From Bacillus_AB infantis_C (GTDB lineage: Bacteria > Bacillota > Bacilli > Bacillales > Cytobacillaceae), in NCBI RefSeq assembly GCF_050107595.1, contig NZ_JBNILH010000003.1:372001-436000 (forward strand): a stretch of 64,000 nucleotides of DNA. Direction: 5' to 3'. Of the stretch, positions 48,968 to 57,179 are shown in pieces. The notes beneath the pieces were generated by a model. The model was not told where the DNA came from, made no database searches, and saw nothing but the letters and a program-made list of their open reading frames with translations. Every line of letters starts with the position of its first letter. Position 1 is the stretch's first letter. The position numbers and the translations under genes are program-made.

Positions 48968-49606
48968 TTATATGGTCTTTGTTTTTTTTATCGGGAGGGC
49001 GTTCATGGCCCAATGGATCACCACTGCATCGTCTAAATATCCGACCGGAAAGAGGTAATCCGGGATGCAGTCAACAGCGGCAATGAAGTAAAGGAGGGCG
49101 CCTCCCATCAGGGCAAGCTCCGTCTTTGTCCCTTTTTTCAGGGAGAATTTCTCGTACATTTCCTGCAGCTGCTGGATAAAGGGGCCCATGCCTGCCACTT
49201 TTTTGACCTTCTCATCAAACTGGCTGAGGATCGTGCCGGCTCCTTCCCCTGTCTGTGAAAGCTCTTCATATTTTGCCAGCTCCTCTTTCACATCTTCGAG
49301 GCGGAACTCCCCGTCCATCAAATGAGCCGTTTCAAGGATATCCTGAATCTGGCCAATCGAGTCATTGCGCTCTGATGGGGGGCCGACCGGATAGCCTGCA
49401 GCCTCGTATAATCTGGAGATCGGAACGCTCAAATGCTCGGCAAACCGCTGCAGGTGCTCAGGGGTCGCCTTGCGTTTTCCGTTAACTATCTTCGAAATCA
49501 CCGCTGGATCAATCCCCGCCAGCTGGCCCAGCTTCCTCATCGACCATGACCGCTCTTTCAGAAGCCCCTTCAGAAGCCCGCCAATTTCCTTGCTATTCTC
49601 TGCCAT
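48968..49606 (-). CDS. XRE-type HTH protein with C-terminal DUF1232 (YkvA-like)
   Basis: Residues 1-65 form an XRE helix-turn-helix (WSMRKLGQLAGIDPAVISKI, NGKRKATPEHLQRFAEHLSV). Residues about 75-140 are a charged linker. The C-terminus is a DUF1232/YkvA membrane-associated segment (GGALLYFIAAVDCIPDYLF, PVGYLDDAVVIHWAM). Linking a DNA-binding head to a putative membrane tail suggests a regulator tethered to or sensing the membrane, which fits its LCP partner. The start follows AAAGGAAAGAG. The inverted repeat at 49653-49675 is its likely own operator. Confidence 0.85.
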   Translation of the reverse strand: MAENSKEIGGLLKGLLKERSWSMRKLGQLAGIDPAVISKIVNGKRKATPEHLQRFAEHLSVPISRLYEAAGYPVGPPSERNDSIGQIQDILETAHLMDGEFRLEDVKEELAKYEELSQTGEGAGTILSQFDEKVKKVAGMGPFIQQLQEMYEKFSLKKGTKTELALMGGALLYFIAAVDCIPDYLFPVGYLDDAVVIHWAMNALPIKKTKTI

Positions 49607-49652
49607 GCTCTCTTTCCTTTCTAGCTATGTCACTTCTATCAATATTACAGAG

Positions 49653-49675
49653 AATGTTGACGTTTTGTCAACATT
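49653..49675. promoter_or_regulatory. Inverted repeat upstream of XRE-DUF1232 gene
   Basis: AATGTTGAC, GTTTT, GTCAACATT is a perfect 9-bp inverted repeat 47 bases before the start codon, a typical XRE operator layout. Confidence 0.6.
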
Positions 49676-49823
49676 ATTTGAGAGGGCGTGCCGGGAGAGT
49701 ATATATTCTATTTAATGAGTGATTTTTATCCCTCGTAAAAGGGGTTGCAGACGCTTATTTGCGGGTTTTTGAGTTTATTTGTGACTTTCATGATATATTT
49801 GCGACCTGCCCATCCTGCGGACA

Positions 49824-49853
49824 CAAAAAAGAGACCGGCTCCAGTCCGGTCCC
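49824..49853 (-). terminator. Terminator of the CutC gene
   Basis: On the minus strand GACCGGACTGGAGCCGGTC forms a GC-rich hairpin followed by TCTTTTTTGTG. Confidence 0.85.
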
Positions 49854-49872
49854 CTATCTTACTATTATCGGC

Positions 49873-50505
49873 TCACCCAACAATCCTAGTCCCATGAGCC
49901 TCCCGAACATCCAGCTCCGCCGCAAGCTCAGGCAGATTCTCATCCGTAATTCCGCCGCCCGGCATGATGGTAATCCGGCCGGCCGCATGATCAATATACC
50001 CCTGAAGACGCGGCAGATTCTCCAGAATTCCAGTATCAGCTGGCCCTCCATGCGTCAAAATCCGATCCACACGATGCTCCGCGAGCCAATCGATGGCCTG
50101 CAGCTGTTTGTCATGCCGGATATGGTCAAACGCCATATGAAAAACAGTCTCTAGCCCATCCGCAAGCTCCAATAGAACGCTCATAGCTCCCTCATTAATC
50201 CAGCCATCCTCCGTCAGGCAGCCGAATACCACGCCATCTGCGCCGAGGTGCTTAAGATGAATAATGTCTTCCTTCATAATCGCAATCTCTTCTGCGCCAT
50301 AAACAAAGTCCCCGCCCCTCGGCCTTATCATCGCCATGACTCCCACGTTATGCCTGCGGCAATATTCAATTGCCTTCACCGCAACGCCATGGCTGACGGT
50401 TGTCCCTCCGACCGAGAGATTATCGCACAGCTCCACGCGCTGGGCGCCTTTGTTAATCTTCTCAGGAATCAGAGTCAGATTCTCCACACACACTTCCTTC
50501 AGCAT
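49873..50505 (-). CDS. cutC: CutC family protein
   Basis: The TIM-barrel protein (210 aa from this start) shows LKEVCVENLTLIPEKINKGA, RVELCDNLSVGGTTVSHG, VMAMIRPRGGDFVYGAEEI and FHMAFDHIRHDKQLQAIDWL, then RITIMPGGGI, as in CutC. CutC was first linked to copper tolerance, but a role in copper is doubtful in most bacteria. I use the third in-frame codon ATG (50505), which is spaced from AAAGG; the ATG at 50514 abuts it. Length is slightly short of E. coli CutC. Confidence 0.9.
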   Translation of the reverse strand: MLKEVCVENLTLIPEKINKGAQRVELCDNLSVGGTTVSHGVAVKAIEYCRRHNVGVMAMIRPRGGDFVYGAEEIAIMKEDIIHLKHLGADGVVFGCLTEDGWINEGAMSVLLELADGLETVFHMAFDHIRHDKQLQAIDWLAEHRVDRILTHGGPADTGILENLPRLQGYIDHAAGRITIMPGGGITDENLPELAAELDVREAHGTRIVG

Positions 50506-50523
50506 CTTCCTCATCCTTTCGGC

Positions 50524-50658
50524 TTAAAGCATGTCTCTTAAATTAGATTGGATTGAATCGGGCAGCATTTGAAAAAACAGCCCCTCAAATAGGATATCCA
50601 ATACGCCTGCTGCAATTAATAGAAGCAGCAGGATTACCAGCCATCTCTTTTTCGCCAT
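50524..50658 (-). CDS. Small membrane protein, 44 aa
   Basis: MAKKRWLVILLLLLIAAGVL begins a single-helix protein that ends QSNLRDML, with AGGGGG six bases before this ATG. It lies between the metallo-hydrolase and cutC genes, 10 bases from the former, and may be part of that transcript. No family is recognised. Confidence 0.5.
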   Translation of the reverse strand: MAKKRWLVILLLLLIAAGVLDILFEGLFFQMLPDSIQSNLRDML

Positions 50659-50668
50659 CTTCATCCCC

Positions 50669-51529
50669 CTATCCTATAAAACCATTCACAAAGTACATGA
50701 GCGTTTCTTGTTCTTCATTGGTAAGCGGCCGGCCGTAAAACGCTTCAAGCCCTTTTTTCATCTTGTCCTGATCGCCTTCGTACACTGCCACTAAGTGGGA
50801 CAGAGTCCGGAGCAGGCTCGCCTCCGCCTGGTATTCTTCTTTTGTAATAGGCTTCCAGTGGGAGATGATATACGTATCCGCATTGAACATCTCAATTTTA
50901 TCAAGCATGTCGAGTGTTGCCTTAGCCGTAAAACGCCAGGTTGGCGCATACATCTTCGGCGCAGTCGCATCGGCCAGAAAGACCATCCGCTCTTCTTTTA
51001 TATAAATAATGACCGAATCAGGGGCGTGGTCTCCGCCCACCTGCTTCAGGACGCAGGTGATGCCGCCAAGGTCGATCGTCATTTCATCCTTGAATGTTAT
51101 GTCCGGCAGGCTGATCCGGATAGGCCGTTCCTGCTGCGGGAATTCTTCCTTGATTGCGTCCGCACAGAACTGGATCTCAATTCCCTCCTCAACCCGCTCG
51201 GCCAGTGATTGGTCATCCCACTTAAATGGGACCAGTTTTTCCATCTCCACCCTTGTATCAACAGAAGCAATCGACGGAATATCCAGCGCTTCAAGCCCGA
51301 AGATATGATCCCAATGCCAATGGGTAATGGCTGCCATAGTTGGCTCCGGCCTACCCGCTTCTTTTAATTTTTCCAAAAACAGCTTTGCGTGTGCCGCAGA
51401 ATTGCCGGCATCTATCATTAAGGTATGCTTATCCCCCGAGACAGCCATCAGGATCGGCCTGTCTGTCGGGCCGACAGGCGTTAAATATGAAATCCTGTCT
51501 GACCATAGAACCAATTCTTGCTCCATCAT
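50669..51529 (-). CDS. Metallo-beta-lactamase-fold hydrolase
   Basis: The 286-residue protein has the dizinc motif ITHWHWDHIFGLEAL, the Asp in VFLADATAPKMYA and a late His (YIISHWKPITKEEY). Its substrate is unknown. It is not close to the metallo-hydrolase at 37974-38756 apart from the fold. The start is behind AAAGGAG. It has no signal peptide. Confidence 0.9.
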   Translation of the reverse strand: MMEQELVLWSDRISYLTPVGPTDRPILMAVSGDKHTLMIDAGNSAAHAKLFLEKLKEAGRPEPTMAAITHWHWDHIFGLEALDIPSIASVDTRVEMEKLVPFKWDDQSLAERVEEGIEIQFCADAIKEEFPQQERPIRISLPDITFKDEMTIDLGGITCVLKQVGGDHAPDSVIIYIKEERMVFLADATAPKMYAPTWRFTAKATLDMLDKIEMFNADTYIISHWKPITKEEYQAEASLLRTLSHLVAVYEGDQDKMKKGLEAFYGRPLTNEEQETLMYFVNGFIG

Positions 51530-51598
51530 TCAATCTCCTTTGGCTGATTTCTATGCCCTTTCTTTATAGCATAATTCAGGGAGATAATCATGGCCATC

Positions 51599-52969
51599 TT
51601 AATGTACTTCTTTCACCTTAAGCGCTGCTTCCTTCTTCCCTCTGTAAAAATAAAACCCATAGAGCAGAAGGAACCACACAGGCGTCAGCAGGAGCGCCGG
51701 CCTAGTTTCTTCGGCAATCAGCATGATGACGAGGATCATCGCAAATAATGCGAGGACGAGATAGTTCACTAATGGAGTGAATGGCGCCTTGAATGCGGAT
51801 CCCGCATGCAGTTCAGGGCGCGTTCTCTTATATTTCAAATGGCAGATCAGGATGACGCCCCATACCCAGATGAAGCAGATCGCACTGATGGTCGTCACAA
51901 TGGCAAACGCCTGCCCTGGCAAAAGCTTGCTTAAAAGAGCCCCCGCGGATACGACCAATGCAGACAGCCAGAGCGCATTGGCCGGCACATGCTGCTTGTT
52001 CAGCTTATTCAGGCGTGACGGTGCCTGATTATTTTTGCTTAGGTTGAACAGAATCCGGCTCGTTGAGAATAATCCGCTGTTGCAGGCAGATGCCGCTGAT
52101 GTCAGAACAACGAAATTGATGATTCCTGCCGCAACCGGGATTCCGATGAGGCTGAAGGTTTTCACAAACGGGCTTTCTGCTGCATTCAGGTCCGTCCATG
52201 GATTGATCGACAAAAGGACAACCAGGGCGCCAACATAGAAAAACAGGATGCGGAGCGGGATCTTATTGATGGCAGACGGGATATTTTTCTGCGGGTTGCT
52301 CGTTTCCGCTGCCGATACGCCCACGAGCTCAACGCCGACGAAGGCAAAGACTACCATCTGGAAGGAAAATAAGAAGCCTGACGCCCCGTTCGGAAATGCT
52401 CCCCCATGCTCCCAGAGATTGCTCAGCGAAACGGTTCCCGCATCAGTCTTAAATCCGGTAATCAGCAGAATGATGCCGACTGCAATTAACCCAATGATGG
52501 TGATTACTTTTATTAGGGCAAACCAGAACTCCAGCTCCCCGAACAGCTTGACCGTCAGCAGATTAAATCCGAGCAGAATGATCAAGGAGATAACAGCCGG
52601 CACCCATTGCGGGATGTCGAACCAGTATTGGACATAGACGCCGACTGCGATCACGTCGGCCATCGCGGTCATGATCCAGCAGAACCAATAGGTCCAGCCT
52701 GTCACAAACGCCGCCCGCGGCCCCAGATAGTCCTCAGCGATGTCTGTGAAAGACTGATAGCCCGCTTTTGAGAGCAGAAGCTCCCCGAGCGCCCTCATCA
52801 CAAAAAACAGGGCTGTACCGACGAGAAGATACGCGAGGATGATGGACGGTCCTGCCTGCTGGATCGCTTTCCCCGACCCCAGGAACAACCCTGTCCCGAT
52901 CGTTCCGCCAATCGCGATCAATTGTACATGCCTATTGGCTAAATCTCTTTTTAACTCCTGCTGTGCCAT
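51599..52969 (-). CDS. Amino acid permease, CycA-like (glycine/alanine/serine)
   Basis: The 456-residue APC transporter has twelve helices. It starts LKRDLANRHVQLIAIGGTIG with the unwound helix-1 motif GGTIGTGLFLGSG, and contains YQSFTDIAEDYLGPRAAFVT, FSFQMVVFAFVGVELVGVSA and SACNSGLFSTSRILFNLSK. The pattern is that of the D-serine/D-alanine/glycine:proton symporter CycA. The start follows GAGGAGG. A glycine riboswitch with terminator is upstream, which agrees with glycine as a substrate. Fold and regulation are clear; substrate range is inferred. Confidence 0.88.
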   Translation of the reverse strand: MAQQELKRDLANRHVQLIAIGGTIGTGLFLGSGKAIQQAGPSIILAYLLVGTALFFVMRALGELLLSKAGYQSFTDIAEDYLGPRAAFVTGWTYWFCWIMTAMADVIAVGVYVQYWFDIPQWVPAVISLIILLGFNLLTVKLFGELEFWFALIKVITIIGLIAVGIILLITGFKTDAGTVSLSNLWEHGGAFPNGASGFLFSFQMVVFAFVGVELVGVSAAETSNPQKNIPSAINKIPLRILFFYVGALVVLLSINPWTDLNAAESPFVKTFSLIGIPVAAGIINFVVLTSAASACNSGLFSTSRILFNLSKNNQAPSRLNKLNKQHVPANALWLSALVVSAGALLSKLLPGQAFAIVTTISAICFIWVWGVILICHLKYKRTRPELHAGSAFKAPFTPLVNYLVLALFAMILVIMLIAEETRPALLLTPVWFLLLYGFYFYRGKKEAALKVKEVH

Positions 52970-53042
52970 TCCTGATTCCTCCTCTTATAATGGGGTCTGA
53001 CCCCTTAGATGTGAAATATTAAACACAAAGTTTTACTGCAAT

Positions 53043-53073
53043 AAAAAAAGAGACTGGGGCATCCCCAATCTCC
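53043..53073 (-). terminator. Terminator of the glycine riboswitch
   Basis: On the minus strand GAGATTGGGG pairs with CCCCAGTCTC, followed by TTTTTTT. A smaller hairpin (AGGGGTCAGACCCC) lies closer to the permease start. Confidence 0.88.
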
Positions 53074-53124
53074 TGATCATCAGAATAACGAATATAAAGG
53101 CAAGTCATAAGGCATGCCAAATGT

Positions 53125-53225
53125 ATATCCAATACTCTTCTGTCCTTTTGCCTGAGATGGTGAACCCTTCGGCGCCGCGGATACCCGCGGTCTCTCCAGA
53201 AGCTGCTCCTGCCACAGCACGACCC
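53125..53225 (-). promoter_or_regulatory. Single-aptamer glycine riboswitch
   Basis: On the minus strand CTTCTGGAGAGACC, GCCGAAGGGTTCACCA, TCTCAGGCAAAAGGACAGA are the conserved blocks of the glycine aptamer. Only one aptamer is present. It controls the CycA-like permease, probably switching it off when glycine is high if it acts through the terminator. Confidence 0.9.
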
Positions 53226-53325
53226 ATGGCATTCATAGCTTGTTATAAAATTATACAGCAATATTTTTTATATAATAGTAGCGAACGGAGCGTTTGTCAA
53301 CCGTTCAGTTTTCCTTTTCTTACAA

Positions 53326-53362
53326 AAAGTAAAAGGCGCCTCCCCGGGGGAAGCACCTTTTA
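53326..53362 (-). terminator. Terminator of the alkaline phosphatase gene
   Basis: On the minus strand AAAAGGTGCTTCCCC pairs with GGGGAGGCGCCTTTT, followed by a T-rich tract. Confidence 0.85.
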
Positions 53363-53367
53363 CACTC

Positions 53368-55026
53368 TTATTTAGACAGATTCAACGCCTTTTCGGAAAC
53401 ATAGAATTCTTTTCCGTTAAAGACCGTGACGCCATCGAGCTTTTTCGTGACAATTCTGTTGTTCTGTACTATATGAGCGATATTTTTGTTCACAGGCAGT
53501 TCGATCTTTGTCTTGCTTTTTTCTGCGATAAAAACCGGGTTGTTCGCATCTGTTACATCAATGCGGGTCTTGTAGCCTTTTTTCTCAAACGACTCTTTCG
53601 CATTGACGAACAGCTTGTCTGTCACCGATTTCAGATTGAAGCCCATATGCTTTGCCATTGCTTTAGCAATATCTGTGTTATCGATCAATCCAAAAGGCCT
53701 TGATGGTCCATACGCGTACAAGAATACATCCTCACCGGTATGCCCGCCAGTGGAAAAGCCGATATTCGCGCGGTTTGCGAGCATCTTGGCCATGTCAGAC
53801 TGCAGGTTTGCGGACGCCTTCAATTTATCGAGTTCTTCTTTTGTCAGATTATCCAGTCCGTACAAGCCGGCCACTTTTTCCATGTTTGAGCGGTCTGCTT
53901 TCAGTTGGCTTAAAGCCCCTTCAAGTGTCATCGACGCTTTTTTCAGCGGGTCGATATAAGCTGATACAGGAATTTCCGGGTAATTGCTGTTTGTGTTGAC
54001 GTTCCCCATTGTGATTCCGCTGTTTCCGTGGTCACTGACTGCGATGACCATTGTGTTGCCGTCTTTTTTCGCAAAATCGAGTGCTTCTTTCACTGCCTCA
54101 TCAAATGCCAGCACATCACTAAGAATTCCGACGGTGTCATTGGCATGCGCTGCCCAGTCTACCTTGCTCCCTTCAACAAACAGGAAGAAGCCGTTTTTAT
54201 TCTTATCAAGCGTAGTGATCGCTTTCTTCGTCATATCCGCCAGAGAAGGCTGGCTGCTCTTTGCAGCCTTTCGGTCAAAGTCATAGACCATTGCGGAAGG
54301 AGCAAATGAACCCCAGATTTTATTTGACTTCGATTTTAAGAGGGCGTCCCTTGTCTCGACAAGCTGATAGCCGTTTTGGCTGATTACATTCAATAGATTC
54401 TCGCCATCTACGCGGGCATTCTTGGTTGTACCTGGTGCCAGAGATTCTTTGCCTCCGCCAAGGACTACATCAATCCCCTGGTAGACCTGCTGTTCGGCAA
54501 TGTCCTGATAATTGCTGCGGTGTGCCGCATGGGATGAAAACCCTGCAGGCGTTGCATGCTGAATTTCAGATGTTGAAATAATCCCTGTCGACTTTCCAGC
54601 CAGCTTTGCTCCCTCGAGCACATTGGCCACCGGCCTATGGGCATCCTTCTCGCTGACTGGAGCGACGCCCGGTGTATTCACCAGTGCAGGCAGAAGCCCG
54701 ATCACCTTGTCATTGCTTTTATTGCCTGTTGCTAAAGCCGTTGCAGCAGGTGCAGAATCTGTGATTGCCGATTCAGCAGAATGGGTGCGCACTCCCCCGA
54801 TGAGGATCTCGTCCATCGCCAAATTTCCGCCTTTATACCATCTCGCCAGGTTAGTCGCCCCTGCGCTTGTCCCATCCATAACCATCATGATGACATTGGC
54901 AGGCTCTTTCTTCTTGTTGTCCTTCGCCTCAGCCAGGTGATTGTTAACCGCAAATCCAAAAGAAGAAAACACAACAGCGGCAGCTACGGAAATCCCGGCA
55001 ACCTTATTCCTCAAATGATTCTTCAT
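53368..55026 (-). CDS. Secreted alkaline phosphatase, PhoA family
   Basis: The 552-residue protein has a signal peptide (MKNHLRNKVAGISVAAAVVF, cleavage near AEA) and the PhoA core: NVIMMVMDGTSAGATNLARW (metal Asp), ITDSAPAATALATG with the nucleophile Ser, IISTSEIQHATPAGFSSH, FLFVEGSKVDWAAHANDT, VIAVSDHGNSGIT and FSTGGHTGEDVFLYAYG. All zinc and catalytic positions are visible. A roughly 70-residue C-terminal extension after IAKAMAKHMG is beta-rich and resembles cell-wall-associated tails. A Pho box upstream indicates control by PhoP in phosphate starvation. Confidence 0.95.
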   Translation of the reverse strand: MKNHLRNKVAGISVAAAVVFSSFGFAVNNHLAEAKDNKKKEPANVIMMVMDGTSAGATNLARWYKGGNLAMDEILIGGVRTHSAESAITDSAPAATALATGNKSNDKVIGLLPALVNTPGVAPVSEKDAHRPVANVLEGAKLAGKSTGIISTSEIQHATPAGFSSHAAHRSNYQDIAEQQVYQGIDVVLGGGKESLAPGTTKNARVDGENLLNVISQNGYQLVETRDALLKSKSNKIWGSFAPSAMVYDFDRKAAKSSQPSLADMTKKAITTLDKNKNGFFLFVEGSKVDWAAHANDTVGILSDVLAFDEAVKEALDFAKKDGNTMVIAVSDHGNSGITMGNVNTNSNYPEIPVSAYIDPLKKASMTLEGALSQLKADRSNMEKVAGLYGLDNLTKEELDKLKASANLQSDMAKMLANRANIGFSTGGHTGEDVFLYAYGPSRPFGLIDNTDIAKAMAKHMGFNLKSVTDKLFVNAKESFEKKGYKTRIDVTDANNPVFIAEKSKTKIELPVNKNIAHIVQNNRIVTKKLDGVTVFNGKEFYVSEKALNLSK

Positions 55027-55077
55027 TTCAATTCCCCCTTTAAATGATAGTTTCTAATTATCAGCATAATGAGGATG

Positions 55078-55116
55078 TATTAATTTTCATGTTATGTTCT
55101 GTTAAGTGATTGTAAA
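55078..55116 (-). promoter_or_regulatory. PhoP box: four direct repeats at 11-bp spacing
   Basis: On the minus strand TTTACA, TTAACA, TAACAT and TTAATA occur exactly 11 bases apart (plus-strand starts at 55111, 55100, 55089 and 55078). This matches the B. subtilis Pho box of TT(A/T/C)ACA repeats. It lies 52-90 bases before the phosphatase start. Confidence 0.85.
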
Positions 55117-55324
55117 TCCCAGGAAACAGACAATATGGCATGTTTTATCCTTTGTTAAAAGTGAACTTTTATTAGGCAATATTGCTCAGTCAATGACTGG
55201 AATGAGCAATATCTGATACTTTCCTCAGTAATCTTTGAGGGTGTGATCCTTTTCTTCATCCCTTCACCCTATCTGAAATTATGGTAAGGTTATCCATATA
55301 CGATAGAAAGCAGGGTGGCACACT

Positions 55325-56032
55325 ATGTTGAATCAACAGCTCTATGATTTATATAAAAGATATGATCCAGGCATGCTCACAGCTCTTGAAGGAAACCATC
55401 TCAGCAACCCTCTTCTCCTGAAAATAAACGATGCGGAACAATATCAAGAAGCCGACTTGAAAGTAATGTTTTTTGGCCAGGAAACAAATACATGGGAAGG
55501 CGGGCTGGGCTCTAAGAGCATAGAAGAGCTGCAGGAGACCTACTCCCGATTTTTTGGCGAGGGGAAGTGCTTCCGCTATGGAGGGCCGTTTTGGAACACG
55601 GTAAAAGATTATACCGGTGACATTAAGGAAGCATACCCGGACAAGCGTGTGGAGATAGTCTGGAATAATCTTATCAAGCTTGGAAAGGAAAGCAGCAAAG
55701 GCGCTCCCAGGAAAGGTCTGGTGGATATCCAAAAGAAAACATTCCCTGTGATCAAGGAGGAATTGGCGATACTGAAGCCTGACGTTGTTTTATTTTTCAC
55801 CGGACCGCGATATGACCAATACATTAAAGCCGAGTGGCCGGATTTGACCTACCATGAACTCACTCATGAACCTGCTGGAAAACTAGCAAGGTTAAAGGGC
55901 GGATCTTTGCCTGTTCAAGCTTTTCGAACCTATCATCCTAATTATCTCTACAGGGCGGGCAAACCATTTTACAACGCTGTAAAAAAGTCCATCATCAGCA
56001 GCATTTCAGTTATAACAAAAGTATTTTCTTGA
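55325..56032 (+). CDS. Uracil-DNA-glycosylase-like fold protein, unknown
   Basis: The 235-residue protein has a central LKVMFFGQETNTWEGGLGSK strand-loop, PDVVLFFTGPRYDQYIKAEW, and a late FRTYHPNYLYR. The G-Q-E-T and H-P elements are placed like motifs A and B of uracil-DNA-glycosylase-like proteins, but key residues differ. DNA glycosylase activity is therefore only a suggestion. The start is behind AGGGTGG. It is monocistronic on the plus strand. Confidence 0.6.
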   Translation: MLNQQLYDLYKRYDPGMLTALEGNHLSNPLLLKINDAEQYQEADLKVMFFGQETNTWEGGLGSKSIEELQETYSRFFGEGKCFRYGGPFWNTVKDYTGDIKEAYPDKRVEIVWNNLIKLGKESSKGAPRKGLVDIQKKTFPVIKEELAILKPDVVLFFTGPRYDQYIKAEWPDLTYHELTHEPAGKLARLKGGSLPVQAFRTYHPNYLYRAGKPFYNAVKKSIISSISVITKVFS

Positions 56033-56098
56033 AAAAACAGGTAATTATCATTACACAGGGAATATATTGGTGAAAGATTGAAGTGAGGAGGAATGAAG

Positions 56099-56602
56099 AT
56101 GTTTCAGACATTGGATGGTTTTTTAAAGCTATGGAGCTATGAAGCGCATACAACACAGAAGGTCCTCGACCAGCTGACAGATGATTCTCTGTCCCAGGAG
56201 GTCACTGCCCAGAACTGGACACTTGGGAGGATAGCCTGGCATACGGCAACCAGCATTGGTGTGATCGCCTCACAGACAGGCCTCGCCTTTGAAGCACCCG
56301 CCAAAGATTATCCGGTCCCCCAATCAGCCAAATTCATCTCTGACATCTACCAAAAAGCGAGCAGCGCTCTCGCCCATGCAGTCAAGGAGCAATGGACCGA
56401 CCAGTCCCTCAGCGAAGAAAAAGACTTTTTCGGCCAAAGAATGTCAAACGGACAGCTGTTATTCTTAATCATCCAGCACCAAACACACCATCGCGGGCAA
56501 ATGACCATCCTTATGCGCCAGGCTGGATTAGCGGTTCCCGGTGTTTACGGACCTGCTAAAGAGGAATGGGCGATGATGGGGATGGAAGCGCCGCAGATGT
56601 GA
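56099..56602 (+). CDS. DinB-like superfamily protein
   Basis: The 167-residue protein has the DinB four-helix pattern with metal-ligand His residues in TLGRIAWHTATSIG and the late LIIQHQTHHRGQMTILMRQ. The start at 56099 (MFQTLDGFLKLW) is seven bases after AGGAGG; an ATG two codons earlier abuts the site. Its stop overlaps the next gene's ATG (TGATG), so both are coupled. Confidence 0.88.
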   Translation: MFQTLDGFLKLWSYEAHTTQKVLDQLTDDSLSQEVTAQNWTLGRIAWHTATSIGVIASQTGLAFEAPAKDYPVPQSAKFISDIYQKASSALAHAVKEQWTDQSLSEEKDFFGQRMSNGQLLFLIIQHQTHHRGQMTILMRQAGLAVPGVYGPAKEEWAMMGMEAPQM

Positions 56603-57036
56603 TGATGAAAAGAACTCTGCTGCTGCTTTTCCCATGCGTTTTGTTTGTTTTCGCAGCTTCCGCCCAGGCATTAAGCTGGGCCTACCCTTTCGTCGTCTGG
56701 GACGGAAATGTTTATGAAGTAACAGAGGAAAAAGTGCCGGAAAGCCAAATCGAAGAGAAGATTGGCGAAGTAGAAACCCGGCCCGACGACATGACGGGGG
56801 ACCACTACGGGAATGCTTCCAACGAATACCCTATTGGAACGAAGTATTTTGAGATTAAAGATCTGCCAACTGACGAGGGCTTAGCTGTTGAAATTGCGGA
56901 CAATGAATGGCAAAAGGCAGTCTTCGCCCATGAAGCACCTTTTCATTGGATGGATGCGGTTCCTTATATCCTGCTCACCGCCCTATTGCTGGCTTCTGCC
57001 ATCGCTATTGCTATCTACCTTAATAAACAGAAATAA
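56602..57036 (+). CDS. Secreted/membrane protein with signal peptide and C-terminal helix
   Basis: MMKRTLLLLFPCVLFVFAAS is a signal sequence followed by AQALSWAYPFVVWDGNVYEV. The outside domain (SQIEEKIGEVETRPDDMTG, NEYPIGTKYFEIKDL, VEIADNEWQKAVFAHEAPF) has about 100 residues. A C-terminal membrane helix (AVPYILLTALLLASAIAIAI) ends with basic residues. The layout suits a membrane-anchored extracellular domain. It is coupled to the DinB-like gene. I know no family name. Confidence 0.65.
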   Translation: MMKRTLLLLFPCVLFVFAASAQALSWAYPFVVWDGNVYEVTEEKVPESQIEEKIGEVETRPDDMTGDHYGNASNEYPIGTKYFEIKDLPTDEGLAVEIADNEWQKAVFAHEAPFHWMDAVPYILLTALLLASAIAIAIYLNKQK

Positions 57037-57043
57037 AACAGGT

Positions 57044-57088
57044 GCCTTCCCCGCTGGTATATAATACGGGGCCAGGCACCTATTTTTA
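57044..57088 (+). terminator. Terminator of the DinB / membrane protein operon
   Basis: AGGTGCCTTCCCCG pairs with CGGGGCCAGGCACCT, followed by ATTTTTATT on the plus strand. Confidence 0.85.
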
Positions 57089-57179
57089 TTCCTTTTTAGG
57101 CAATAATTCGTTCACATTTTTGCCATAAATTCCTCTTAAGATTATCCTTGTACCCAATTTGGCTAAAGGAGAGAAATGT

